A stretch of 64,000 bases of DNA, taken from positions 310,001 through 374,000 of the forward strand of contig CAJQUW010001810.1 of assembly GCA_907163375.1 (NCBI GenBank). The letters are read 5' to 3'. The DNA is from Prostheceraeus crozeri (taxonomy: Eukaryota > Platyhelminthes > Polycladida > Euryleptidae). The notes below the pieces were generated by a model that searched no databases, had not been told where the DNA came from, and saw only the letters and a list, made by a program, of their open reading frames with translations. The position numbers and the translations under genes are program-made. Below, piece by piece: positions 7,074 through 16,870 of this stretch. Position 1 is the stretch's first letter. The number at the start of each line of letters is the position of its first letter.

Positions 7074-8594
7074 ATGGAAAGTGAAAATAAGGACTCGTTT
7101 CTAATCTACTTGCCCAGTAATGCTTCTATGAATAAATTTCCCAAAAATAAACCATCAGACTATCGAGTAGAATTAAATCGGCCACTGCATTTAGAAGGTG
7201 AATGGGAGGTTGGCGTTTCTAGTATTTGCTATGATAGCAATATTCAGAATGTGAATGATTTGGAAGAAATGATATTGACTCCTCGCACCCATGATGGAAT
7301 AACGATGAATAATGCATTCCAGTTCCCATACAATTTAACATCAGATGGAAAGTGGAACTATGAATGGATTCAGATAAAATCAGATTCTTATGAGCCATTT
7401 GGGAATGAGAAAATTATTAAGGCATTCAACAGTGGTAATACTTCCATCATGAAGAATAAAAATCAGAAAGCTTATGAGTTTACTATCTATCATTGGAGTG
7501 GGAGACAGTTCCTCCGCTTTCATTCTTTTACTAAAGGTCTTACGCTGAGGTTGGATAGTGAATTCTATCCGCATCTCGGTTTTGGTCATGGACTACATCT
7601 AACGTCAATTGCTACTGCAAATGTTAAAAAAGTTTATTCAACTCGAATCAACAAATTTCATTATAGATTTAAAATATTTGATGAAGATGTTGTAGAATGC
7701 GAAGAACGCATCATTTTGAAAAAGCGTGGTGTTCAACCTTTATCACTTATTGAGTTAGTAAAACGATGGAATGAGACTGTGGGTAAGAAGTATGGAGAGA
7801 AAATTATGGCGGACAAAAATAAGTTGGTTATTCAGAAATATAATGACAAACTTACAGTTTATTTCTCTCCAACCTTGCGTCATTTTGTAAGACATTATAC
7901 ACCTATTATTGGAAGCGGTGTGGTGTATGCTTCTCATGAATATCACACTAAAGCTGATTCAGTTAATGATGAATGGTGGGTGGACATCTATGGCGATCGC
8001 ATCAAGAAAATTTACCAGTCTTATGAAGAATCTAAAGTTGCTATCAATATAATGCCGCGTCTATATCATACAGTTGAAAGCTTCATTCATGTAGTAAATC
8101 CTTATATACAACAGAAGTTGAAGCATGTGATGAAAAGTAAATATGATGTAAAGACACACCACATTTCGTTTTCAATTGAAAATCAACGCGTTGTTCTGAA
8201 ACTGGGTGATGACATTCAATGTCAATTGAGTAAAAATTTGAAAAAACTCTTTGGCTTTTCAATGCTACAAACTGTGTTTGCTGCTGCGCATACGATTGGT
8301 ATAGAAACACCAATGACACTTGATAAACATGAACAACACCTTTACATTCAAAGTGATTTGATTTTACCTATTTCTGTTGGCGAGAAAAAAGAATACATTT
8401 TACGCGATTTCATTCATGATAAAGACGCTTCATATGGAATAGTCGAGAAGATGTTTGAATCTATTTTCTATCATCCCGTCGTCAAACAAACTATACCCTC
8501 TATTGCTATCAAAATTACCAATGGTTTACAAGAGTGTATCCATGTGAAAGATACTAAATCCCTCGTAACTTTAGTGTTTCGGAAAACAAAGTGA
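7074..8594 (+). CDS. penton-like / minor capsid protein B (tandem paralogue)
   Basis: The likely start is the ATG at 7074 (MESENKDSFLIYLPSNASMN); an in-frame ATG at 7044 is also possible. The N-terminal block LPSNASMNKFPKNKPS and EGEWEVGVSSICYDSN matches the preceding gene, and so does the C-terminal block (LYIQSDLILPISVG, then IAIKITNG and TLVFRKTK). The central 300 residues are more diverged. The two genes are in tandem, 39 bp apart, so this is a duplicated capsid component, perhaps giving two vertex proteins or a penton plus a spike-bearing variant. It looks whole. Confidence 0.72.
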   Translation: MESENKDSFLIYLPSNASMNKFPKNKPSDYRVELNRPLHLEGEWEVGVSSICYDSNIQNVNDLEEMILTPRTHDGITMNNAFQFPYNLTSDGKWNYEWIQIKSDSYEPFGNEKIIKAFNSGNTSIMKNKNQKAYEFTIYHWSGRQFLRFHSFTKGLTLRLDSEFYPHLGFGHGLHLTSIATANVKKVYSTRINKFHYRFKIFDEDVVECEERIILKKRGVQPLSLIELVKRWNETVGKKYGEKIMADKNKLVIQKYNDKLTVYFSPTLRHFVRHYTPIIGSGVVYASHEYHTKADSVNDEWWVDIYGDRIKKIYQSYEESKVAINIMPRLYHTVESFIHVVNPYIQQKLKHVMKSKYDVKTHHISFSIENQRVVLKLGDDIQCQLSKNLKKLFGFSMLQTVFAAAHTIGIETPMTLDKHEQHLYIQSDLILPISVGEKKEYILRDFIHDKDASYGIVEKMFESIFYHPVVKQTIPSIAIKITNGLQECIHVKDTKSLVTLVFRKTK

Positions 8595-8772
8595 AGTCAT
8601 TGTGATATGTTTATTGAAATAAAAATATGTATATGAAAAAGTCTTTTCACAGATATAGGGGAATGGGCTGACTGTAGGCATATATTCACAAGGAAGAAAC
8701 GATCTCATGCGATACATAAAACAACCATGTATATCTACAAAAAGCAACATCAAAATACTGAGTTAAAGTTGA

Positions 8773-11700
8773 TTATGTCAATACATCTCCTGAATGTGGT
8801 AGCGTGAGTTTTATTCTTTTGGGTGGAGGTATGTTTGTGTCAGGATGTCCATGTGGAAGAGATGTGTTATGTCCTATCCAACACCTCTTATCCTCCCATG
8901 CTGAAAGTGCTCGTTTCTTGAACGTGTACGTTTTCACAGTATGAACTTGAGATTTTAAGATTGTCATATTGACAAACGTTATAGTTTTATTTTTATAGGC
9001 CTTCTTATAGGACCGATGTTTCATTTTATGAACAATGGATTTTGATATACCTTTAGCACGCTTAATACTATCTGCACATTCCTTTAGTTTCATGGAATAC
9101 ATTTTAGGACGGAGGAGAATCATTTCATCTATTTCCTTTCCTGCTGTTTCATCCTTAAAACAACCAAGTTTGGCTTTATTCTGTATGGAATAGAGTGGAT
9201 GAGTGGGATTGTAGTTAGATGTATCGAAATATTTTTCTAATGACTTACCTACTTCATTAAAATTTAAATCTTTTTGAGTGGTAATTCCTAAAAAGAAACT
9301 ATCTGTATCACCACCCAGCAAGCGAACCTCTTTTACGAGAGGGCATGGTTTTAATATTTTGTAGAAGAGTTGATACATTTCAAGCTTGGAATAATCTAAA
9401 ACGGCTTGCCCAATATAGATGGGTTTGCACAACTCAACTTCTGATTTAATCATTTTAACACCTACAAGATCCTCATCGATGATGTCTCTATCAATGAAAA
9501 GAGGTGATGAGGTCAATTTGTGATATTTTTGTTCATCAACGACTAGTTTGTAATTCATACGTTTTCTAACATCCTCCATGGTCTTTCCGAATAGACTATT
9601 ATTCTTATATTTATAAAAATCCTTTTCAAAATTATTTTGGGCGAGTGCACGTTTTTGACTGTTACTATCTATGTAGGGTTTGAGGAAGGCTTTCTGTCTA
9701 AATTTGATAATGCGGTGAACTGACTTTAGAAGCATGCCCATTTCTAAATAGAATTTTAATATGCAGAAGTGTACGAGATAATTTTTCTTATCATATTGGG
9801 TGAGTAAAAGTTTGCGGCATGGTTTGTACCTTGGCTGTCCACACTCTGTTAAGTTATTATGAAATTGTGACATGAATGGTGAAAACATATCTTCAGTCAC
9901 TTCGCCAGATTCAGGTGCGAGTGGGAAATCAGCAGTTTTATTTTTAATACTATTTGGATAAATCAAATCCACTTCAAAATAATATCCCCAATCACCTTCA
10001 TCTGGAATATTCAGTATGTTTGAAGGGTTGGAGTAATACTCAAGCTCATTTTGATTTAACCAACTAAACTCGGAATGAGGTAGTGGTTTAGACAGTGAAC
10101 TACCATATAAATTATTTTGGTCATAGTACTTTAGGTGGATATGATCATCACCTACTGTTTCAGATTTTATATGATGTTTATTTACAAATGTGAGACCACC
10201 GCGTATTCCGCGCTCAAATATATTATACATCTCCGGGTCTTGTAAGAGATGAATGGTCTCACCAGTCATTTTAAAGGCTGATTTAAAGGACATGGCTGGT
10301 AGACTGACAAAGTGGACAGGATCTAATTTGTCTTCTTCTAATGCCACTCGTCGAAATTCCTGAAAGACATCAGCCAGCAAAATGACATCTAATTCTAAGT
10401 AAGCGATCATATAATCGCCAAACGTTTTACAATTAAATTTTAACCATGCCTCTTGAGCATGTTCATAGTCCTCTACTGGACAATCTTCACCCGTCAAATC
10501 GTTTTTGAATTTGTCAATGGAAGGAAGGGTTGTTTCATTTAGTTTAGACATTGAGCTAAAATACGCATAAGGAAAGACTCCTTTGCGAGTGATTATTTCA
10601 TCCGTTAAGTTTGGATAGTGTTTCTTCAAAGTTTGACTATGGGGAAGAAACTTGAGATTACGAACGAGAGAAGCTAGTGACGCTGACATGAATTGAAATG
10701 AATCTAAAAATTTTATTTCGAAGAAGACTATCTTATTTTCTTTAGTTTTATCTACTGGTACTTTTGCTGTCATTGCCATGAATTTTTCTCTCGTTTGTGC
10801 TATTACATTGAACTGCCACGATTTCATCTGGCTCAACCCTCCTTTTATGAGCATATGACTGTCATAGCCCTTAAAGTTATGAAAAATGACGGGTAGTACA
10901 CGACGTCTCAACCTAAGTGAAAAGTTACATTTGGAGCAGAGTGCGTTTCTAAATTTACCAGTGATGTGATCATGATCACGCACTTTCTTAATTTTATCGT
11001 CATCAAACGTTTTATGACATTTAGGACAGGATGTGCAACTTTCAAATTTTTGTTTGTCTTCATCTGACATATGTAGTGACTTACGCTGCAATTGGGAATC
11101 ATATGATTGTTGAAATTTAGCAGCTTTATCGAGAAATTCTAGAAATTTTGAAATGCAATCTTCACCTTGCCAAGTATGCATTTTGTTTTGTCTATTCCTA
11201 AAGTGGTCATGCCATACTTCATAGCAGGATATGGCTGCTGGCTTGTGGATGATATCATCAATGTAGCATTCTATGTCTGCGTAAATGACACGCAGGGGAC
11301 TTAATTCGTCACCATTATCCCTATGTGAAAATATTTTATCTTTGGGCATGCGTTCCATTTGTAATTTACCTCGCTTGCACCATTCATAGTGAGTTTCAAA
11401 TTTATCTTTACTCCAAAATGAGCGGATGCAGCGGTCGCATACAAAATGTTCACCTCTTTTAGAGTGCCCCAAGTGAGTGTACAAGCGAGAGATTTTGGGA
11501 ATACCACAGTAGTGCCATTCCTCGCTATCATCTTGTTTTACTAATAAGAGGTTGACTACACGTTCATAACAAGTTGAACGTGAATTATAGCGGGCACCCT
11601 TCAACCCCTTCTCCCACACGTGAACGACAATTTTAATCTTATTATGTTTTTCGAACGTTTCTACATCTTTGATTTTCATGTTGTTACTATCACAACCTTC

Positions 11701-12745
11701 AAAGTCTAGTTCATCCTCCCACTGTCTATAGCTATAGGTGCGATCTCGATGCGCGTTGATATCATTATAGTGAAGGATGGATAGGACTGCATATTTGAAA
11801 CACTGTGATTTACAATCAACATTGATGACAGCTTTCTTATTATACAACGTTTTTGGAAGTTTAAATGTGCCTCGAGCTGCATGACTTTCTAATAGGGAAA
11901 TTTTGAATATGGCTGAGTCCACACCATCAAAAATGAGAGCGCTGTCGCGTTGATTGAATTTATCTACATTTGATTTTAAACATTGAATGTGAAAATTTAG
12001 CCAAGACTCGCAGTCTACAACTTCGGTTGCGGAAGAGGAAGGAATATGAAACTGTATTCTCTCCGTCACTTGACCCGTTTGAAAATCTATTTTAATATAT
12101 TTTAGTTTAAGGTAGATGAGCGCCTTCATTCTAAAATTGTCTAAATTATTGAAGAGCGCTTCGATAATGTTAGAATTTTGAAGGAGCCACTCAGGAAAAT
12201 CTACAATTTGAGTATTGGACTCCATGCAGTAGTCGCGTACTAAATTATTATGTGAAACATTAATGAGGGAGATGGTAGAGGTACCGTTGGTGTAGTGATC
12301 ATTTGCATGCGTGTGTTGAAGTCTGTGCGAAGATCGCTGAAAGTGACTATCAAAAGAAAGAGGGCACAAATCGCAAGGAAAGGAGATGTCATCGTCAGAA
12401 TCAACTTCACCTCCGGAGATTGACGCCGCTTTGCGTTGACACACACGTTGTTTGATGTGTCGAAGGAGACTGTGCTTCCTTGTAAACATATGTCCGCAGT
12501 CGGCACATTCCCACTCGTTGCCTTGCCGCGAGAGTCCTGAGCTGGAACTCACATCACCTGAAAGAGAAATCATTCTTTCATCTCTGTTCAAGCCTCAGTG
12601 TAGTGTTACAACCTACCTTGACTCAATAACTCTAAACTTTCCTCGAGAAGAGAGGGCGTTGGTGATGAAGTTGATGCCTGAAATTGAGGAAGATGCTATT
12701 AGTCACACGTTTGAGGGAGATGAGAGGAAATTTTCAACTTACCAT
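8773..12745 (-). CDS. POLB: protein-primed family B DNA polymerase, spliced at 5' end
   Basis: The main exon (about 1,260 codons) carries the full polymerase set: exonuclease I YADIECYI (near 11,280), exonuclease II HNFKGYDSH, exonuclease III YLELDVILLADVF, motif A YYDQNNLYGSS (near 10,110), motif B NNSLFGKTM (near 9,600) and motif C GDTDSFF (near 9,310). The N-terminus has two C2H2 fingers and a CFKYAVLSILH block known from Polinton polymerases. A Cys-rich endonuclease-VII-like patch (CPKCHKTF, RDHDHITGKFR) sits before the palm. Upstream, two GT-AG introns of 65 and 59 nt (12,742-12,678 and 12,616-12,558) fit in phase, with the initiator ATG at 12,745 ending exon 1. It should replicate the element using a terminal protein primer. 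It looks whole. Confidence 0.92.
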
Positions 12746-12883
12746 TTCAACGAAATCAAGTTTAAGGTTGATACTTCTACAAGATAGAGACTTCACTCAA
12801 ATAATAGTCAAAGAGAGAGAGATCGTGCGTTCGTCACTTGTATGATTCACAGATTAAATGAAATGACCTGAATGTCACTTTGC

Positions 12884-12938
12884 TTATATACTTTCATCCT
12901 CTTCATTCATTGGATGTTCATTCTGATTGGCTGCTTGT
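12884..12938 (-). promoter_or_regulatory. CCAAT/TATA promoter of the polymerase gene
   Basis: On the minus strand a TATATAAG box at about 12,885 to 12,892 lies 140 bases before the ATG at 12,745. A CCAAT box (plus-strand ATTGG) lies about 45 bases further up, near 12,934, with a second near 12,908. This is a standard animal polymerase II layout. The same 12,800 to 13,000 interval must also serve the plus-strand gene at 13,004, so it is a divergent promoter region. Confidence 0.5.
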
Positions 12939-13003
12939 GTATACTTAAGAATTAGAAAAATGTTAAAGTTATCATTATTCAAAGTCAGCATTTCAAAGAC
13001 AAC

Positions 13004-13441
13004 ATGACAAGTCCTCCAACAACACCAAATACCGCATTGGAGTTCTCCTCTCCATATACATCAGCAAAGGTGCTCGTTACACCAAATGCACCAAGAAAGG
13101 CGAAGGTGGAGAAGACATACAATCTCGACAATATACGAAAGTTATCATTATCGGAGGAGGATGAAGAGGAGTTGCCCGACCTAACAGGCATACGGTGGAA
13201 ATATTTACAATATGATGCCGAAGGGGTGATGGAGATGACCAGCAAGTCGCACTTGCATCAAATATGGGAGTGGTACACCCCTAACTCCCAACCGCGAACC
13301 GTGGCGGAGTGGGCGTACATTGAGAAAGTGAGGGACGCTGCAGAAGAACGTTTAAAGCAGCTCAACTGTTTTTGTAATCTATGTGAAGCCAGACTCTGGG
13401 ACGATATTGACGATGAAGACCTTTTGAAATACATGCCATAA
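13004..13441 (+). CDS. uncharacterised acidic protein, 145 aa
   Basis: A clean ATG follows an A-rich leader (GACAACATG). The N-terminus is rich in Pro/Thr/Ser, the middle holds LSLSEEDEEELPDLTG, and the C-terminus has a helix (VRDAAEERLKQL) followed by CFCNLCEARLWDDIDDEDLLKY. The C-x-C-x2-C arrangement could bind metal, but there is no partner pair. I recognise no family. It is divergent from the polymerase gene and lies in the accessory part of Polinton 1, so a regulatory or host-interaction role is possible. A polyadenylation-like AATAAA follows the stop. Confidence 0.6.
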   Translation: MTSPPTTPNTALEFSSPYTSAKVLVTPNAPRKAKVEKTYNLDNIRKLSLSEEDEEELPDLTGIRWKYLQYDAEGVMEMTSKSHLHQIWEWYTPNSQPRTVAEWAYIEKVRDAAEERLKQLNCFCNLCEARLWDDIDDEDLLKYMP

Positions 13442-13510
13442 TAAATGTTTATTTCGTATTATCTTTGCTTTCATACTGACTTACTTGAATGGGGTTTTAG
13501 TGAATAATTT

Positions 13511-14102
13511 AACCATGTATACTTTTTCATTTGGAAATAGTAGCACGCTTAGTTTAACTTGTAAATCTTATAACATTTCATATGGACGATGATGGTAGAT
13601 AAAATAGTGTCAAATAAATTAAGATAGCTTACACTTCTGATATAGGGATAGCAATCGACTGCGATCCATGTGTAAAGAGCTTGTTAGACTATGGATGGGC
13701 TTAAGTGGATGATTTAACCATGTATACTTTTTCATTTGGAAATAGTAGCACGCTTAGTCTAACTTGTAAATCTAAAAACATTTCATATGGACGATGATGG
13801 TAGATAAAATAGTGTCAAATAAATTAAGATAGCTTACACTTCTGATACAGGGATAGCAATCGACTGCGATCCATGTGTAAAGAGCTTGTTAGACTATGGA
13901 TGGGCTTAAGTGGATGATTTAACCATGTATACTTTTTCATTTGGAAATAGTAGCACGCTTAGTCTAACTTGTAAATCTAAAAACATTTCATATGGACGAT
14001 GATGGTAGATAAAATAGTGTCAAATAAATTAAGATAGCTTACACTTCTGATACAGGGATAGCAATCGACTGCGATCCATGTGTAAAGAGCTTGTTAGACT
14101 AC
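13511..14102. repeat. tandem repeat, 205-bp unit, about 2.9 copies
   Basis: Copies begin at 13,511, 13,716 and 13,921, each with AACCATGTATACTTTTTC. They are nearly identical (a few substitutions in copy 1), and the third is cut off at about 14,102. The unit has no long open frame. It contains AGGGATAGCAATCGACTGC, which recurs once more at about 14,945 inside the neighbouring cassette array, so the two repeat systems have exchanged sequence. A recent expansion is likely. Confidence 0.9.
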
Positions 14103-14446
14103 GGAAGAGAGAAGTGTGTTATGTTGCGTGTGGCGCGTGAGTGTCCTCCCATTTCATTCCATTCATCAATTCATCTCATTGATAGAGACAGGTAGAACTC
14201 ATGGTTCTCATAACGTATGCAATGGAAAGTTTTAGGCAACCTTCGACAGTTGGCTAAATGTCGCCCTGGCGCGAATGCATACTACGTTGAGACAGAGGCA
14301 ATCACTTGCAAACATGACGCAGAGAGGTTTAACAAGATTGACCATTGCCGAATGTCCCTTGCGGTATACATAGCTACGGGTTTCACCGCCGCCCTTTACA
14401 GGAACGCCCGTCGAAAGGAAGTATTACACCGAACTTCATTTGCAAC
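14103..14446. other. spacer with open frame of doubtful value
   Basis: A plus-strand frame opens at 14,217 and runs through the first 141-bp repeat to 14,597. Its peptide has no recognisable family, and the part inside the repeat is shared with another frame at 14,865 to 15,302. I regard it as chance or as repeat-derived. The base composition is higher in GC than the surrounding 205-bp repeats. Confidence 0.4.
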
Positions 14447-14587
14447 GTTCAAGTTGACTGATAGCAGATTCAACTTAATGATAGTATTCGCCAGTCCGAA
14501 GACTGCCCAGGGCAAACCGCGAGGAGGTTCTATCATGTCTTGCCCCATGGTGGCCCTTAAGAGAGCCGATGGTTCGTTCTCGGGAGT
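14447..14587. repeat. 141-bp cassette repeat, copy 1
   Basis: Begins GTTCAAGTTGACTGATAGC and ends TTCTCGGGAGT. It ends ten bases before the stop codon of the minus-strand gene at 14,598 to 14,852, that is, immediately 3' of that gene. On the minus strand it contains GCCACCATGG, an optimal Kozak start. Near its left end AAGTTGA and TCAACTT can pair across a 12-nt loop. Confidence 0.92.
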
Positions 14588-14597
14588 AACAAGATGA

Positions 14598-14852
14598 CTA
14601 TTGGCTTGAATAGTCAATAGGTATGACGGTTAGGTTCTCGTATACCCTATACCGCCGAGGTCGTACTGGTGCATCTGGCACCTTTCGGATGCGGGTGGTT
14701 TTAGGAGTCCACACCCCATCCGTCCAAATGATCTTCTTGATCTTCCCCTTCTTCTCATCCTCTTCATCCCACTCGTCGAGGATGATGAAGTTGGGAATGC
14801 CGTTGTCTTCATCGGTGAAGACGGGAATGTTGTCGGCAGATGTCGCTTCCAT
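14598..14852 (-). CDS. small acidic protein of cassette 1, 84 aa
   Basis: The ATG at 14,852 follows a TATATAAG box at about 14,894 to 14,901, a good core-promoter distance. The protein begins MEATSADNIPVFTDEDNG, has a D/E cluster (DEWDEEDEKKGK) and then a basic half (TRIRKVP, RPRRYRVYENL). No family is recognised. The stop falls ten bases from repeat copy 1. The spacing promoter, ORF, stop, repeat is the same as in the next two cassettes, which supports this being a real gene. Confidence 0.55.
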   Translation of the reverse strand: MEATSADNIPVFTDEDNGIPNFIILDEWDEEDEKKGKIKKIIWTDGVWTPKTTRIRKVPDAPVRPRRYRVYENLTVIPIDYSSQ

Positions 14853-14893
14853 CGTGACTTCAAATTGAATGAGAAGCGCTACAATCTTCTGGC

Positions 14894-14901
14894 TTATATA
14901 G
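14894..14901 (-). promoter_or_regulatory. TATA box of cassette 1
   Basis: Reads TATATAAG on the minus strand, about 42 bases upstream of the ATG at 14,852. Confidence 0.5.
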
Positions 14902-14968
14902 GGTTTTCAACAATGAATTGCTCAACAGCGAATCAGAATGCTTCAGGGATAGCAATCGACTGCATAAT

Positions 14969-15109
14969 GTTCAAGTTGACTGATAGCAGATTCAACTTAA
15001 TGATAGTATTCGCCAGTCCGAAGACTGCCCAGGGCAAACCGCGAGGAGGTTCTATCATGTCTTGCCCCATGGTGGCCCTTAAGAGAGCCGATGGTTCGTT
15101 CTCGGGAGT
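14969..15109. repeat. 141-bp cassette repeat, copy 2
   Basis: Essentially identical to copy 1. It ends seven bases from the stop of the minus-strand gene at 15,117 to 15,383. The sequence just before it shares AGGGATAGCAATCGACTGC with the 205-bp tandem repeat. Confidence 0.92.
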
Positions 15110-15116
15110 CGTCATC

Positions 15117-15383
15117 CTACAGCCTACCAATTCTGCTGAGAGAGTCAAAGACTCTCTCTTTGGTAGCACTGTCGACTTCCACACTAACTGGCACATGACT
15201 AAAAATTGGAATGTAGCGCCATTCCGTTGGATTGACAGCAGTTGCTGTCATCGGATTGCCAATCCGAGCAAGATTATTAAAAACTCTGTCTTGCTCCTCT
15301 AGCCTGACGAACTCCTCAAATAAATTTCGCGGCCTTAACTGCGGTCCGCGAGGAGAGCTGACTTGACTGTTCGGCGTCTGCAT
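15117..15383 (-). CDS. small protein of cassette 2, 88 aa
   Basis: The ATG at 15,383 lies about 33 bases after a TATATAAA box. The protein reads MQTPNSQVSSPRGPQ, then a repeated helix motif: RVFNNLARIG near residue 33 and RVFDSLSRIG near the C-terminus, which is an internal duplication. No family is recognised. The stop is followed after seven bases by repeat copy 2, giving the same cassette layout as its neighbours. Function unknown. Confidence 0.55.
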   Translation of the reverse strand: MQTPNSQVSSPRGPQLRPRNLFEEFVRLEEQDRVFNNLARIGNPMTATAVNPTEWRYIPIFSHVPVSVEVDSATKERVFDSLSRIGRL

Positions 15384-15415
15384 GATTGAAATGAAATGAA
15401 ATGAGAGGCAGTGGT

Positions 15416-15423
15416 TTATATAC
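15416..15423 (-). promoter_or_regulatory. TATA box of cassette 2
   Basis: Reads TATATAAA on the minus strand within GGGGTATATAAACC, about 33 bases before the ATG at 15,383. Confidence 0.55.
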
Positions 15424-15442
15424 CCCTCTAACGCGACGCAAC

Positions 15443-15583
15443 GTTCAAGTTGACTGATAGCAGATTCAACTTAATGATAGTATTCGCCAGTCCGAAGACT
15501 GCCCAGGGCAAACCGCGTGGAGGTTCTATCATGTCTTGCCCCTAGGTGGCCCTTAAGAGAGCCGATGGTTCGTTCTCGGGAGT
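15443..15583. repeat. 141-bp cassette repeat, copy 3
   Basis: Differs from copies 1 and 2 at only a couple of positions, including the minus-strand Kozak ATG, which is lost. It lies 3' of the minus-strand gene at 15,680 to 16,870, separated by a possible short intron in the 3' leader region. Confidence 0.92.
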
Positions 15584-15679
15584 AAATTGATGGGGTGGTG
15601 AAGGCGGGCAAAGATCTGCAATGAAAATGATATGTATTAGAATAGGATATACTATCTTATTTGCTTTTCACTTACCAAG

Positions 15680-16870
15680 TTAGTCATCCTTAGGTAGTCT
15701 CGCGGGCTTCCTGATTGAAAATTTATGGAGATGGCCGCGCATTCGTAAGCTTGCATGCAGACACTTTTTCGTGGGATGACCGTTATAACATATTATAGAT
15801 TCGTCGAGGCTTTTATTTACCAGTACTTCGCCGGCCAAATGATTGTCCCGAATAGGGATGTGGAATTCAAACAAGCGATCCTCATTCACACGCTCCCACT
15901 CATCCCTCATGCGCTCCAACTTCTCACACGCCTGCCTCTCATCACCCCGCCGAGCCACAGTCCTCTCCAACTCAACATTCCTCGCTCTCAACACACTCAT
16001 CTCCTTCATCATCTCCTCAAACTTCGCCTCTGCATCTCTCATTCTTCTCTCCGCAGCACTCGCCCTCTTCTCACACGCATCATTCTTCTCTTCCAACTCT
16101 CGCGTCTTATTCTTCAAATCAGTCACACAACGCCTCATTCTAATGTTTTCATCCGCCACCTCCTTCGACTTCAAATCCTTCTTTTTCAACTCATCCAACT
16201 CCTTCACAACTTCATCCTTCACTTTCTTCAAACTCTCAAACTTATTCACTAACAACTCATGCGCCATCTGCTGCGAAACATGCCTCTTCTCTTCATCCTT
16301 CAACCACCTCGCCGACTGCACACGAATCCCACCACTCTTCACTTTTGGGGAAGATGAGCTCTTCGGGGGGTCCTCAACAACGATGTTGGACACCTCCGAT
16401 GACGAAGAGCTCAACTTCCTCACACGCTTCCTCACACGCTCCCTATCTAAATCCACATCATCCTCATCATCACTCTCAAGCACTCTCTTCCGCTGCTCAA
16501 TCTCACCCTCCAACGACGCAACCGCTCTCGCCAACTCATCATTCTCAACAACATTCTCAACAACATTCTCAACAACATTCTCAACAACATTCGCAACATT
16601 CGCCAACATTCGCTCCCTCTCTTCCACAATCAACTGCGTAAACCTCAAATCAGTCACTAAACCACCACTACACTCACCATGCACTCTGTAGAAACGCGCC
16701 TCATCCTCACCACCCTTCAGCACTCTACACTTCACGCACGCAACCCTATTCAAGACAATCATGTGGCCGGTGCCCGCCTTCTTGACGTGAGCCTTGGCGT
16801 CCGCACTGCGATTTATACGACCGCACACACACATTTTGATGTGAAATTTTCGATTTTTGTCGTTGGCCAT
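15680..16870 (-). CDS. coiled-coil protein with Cys-rich N-terminus, 396 aa (cassette 3)
   Basis: The ATG at 16,870 opens a frame with paired cysteines near the N-terminus (KMCVCGR, ACVKCRV) that may bind zinc. A perfect peptide repeat of VVEN units follows, then an acidic run (SDDEDDVDLD), a Ser cluster (LSSSSSE) and about 150 residues of heptad-rich coiled coil. The C-terminus is basic (HKFSIRKPARLPKDD). The coding strand is strongly G/A-rich, unlike the Polinton core genes, which hints at separate origin. Five bases after the stop is GTAAGT, with an AG acceptor at about 15,621, so a 3' UTR intron is possible. No family is recognised; a scaffold or chromatin role is speculative. Confidence 0.6.
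   Translation of the reverse strand: MANDKNRKFHIKMCVCGRINRSADAKAHVKKAGTGHMIVLNRVACVKCRVLKGGEDEARFYRVHGECSGGLVTDLRFTQLIVEERERMLANVANVVENVVENVVENVVENDELARAVASLEGEIEQRKRVLESDDEDDVDLDRERVRKRVRKLSSSSSEVSNIVVEDPPKSSSSPKVKSGGIRVQSARWLKDEEKRHVSQQMAHELLVNKFESLKKVKDEVVKELDELKKKDLKSKEVADENIRMRRCVTDLKNKTRELEEKNDACEKRASAAERRMRDAEAKFEEMMKEMSVLRARNVELERTVARRGDERQACEKLERMRDEWERVNEDRLFEFHIPIRDNHLAGEVLVNKSLDESIICYNGHPTKKCLHASLRMRGHLHKFSIRKPARLPKDD

Noticed and set aside
12452-12787. Plus-strand frame of 111 aa opposite the polymerase start
   Set aside because: It is the antisense shadow of the spliced 5' exons and first codons of the polymerase; its peptide has no recognisable content.
14217-14597. Plus-strand frame sharing a 47-residue block with a second frame at 14,865 to 15,302
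   Set aside because: The shared block is simply the 141-bp repeat (a multiple of three); the repeat tracks minus-strand genes and is not kept open in copy 3.
15843-16691. Long plus-strand frame (282 aa, Ser/Phe-rich) opposite the coiled-coil gene
   Set aside because: A G/A-rich coding strand leaves few stops on the complement. The peptide is low-complexity, while the minus strand shows a structured coiled coil and Cys pairs.
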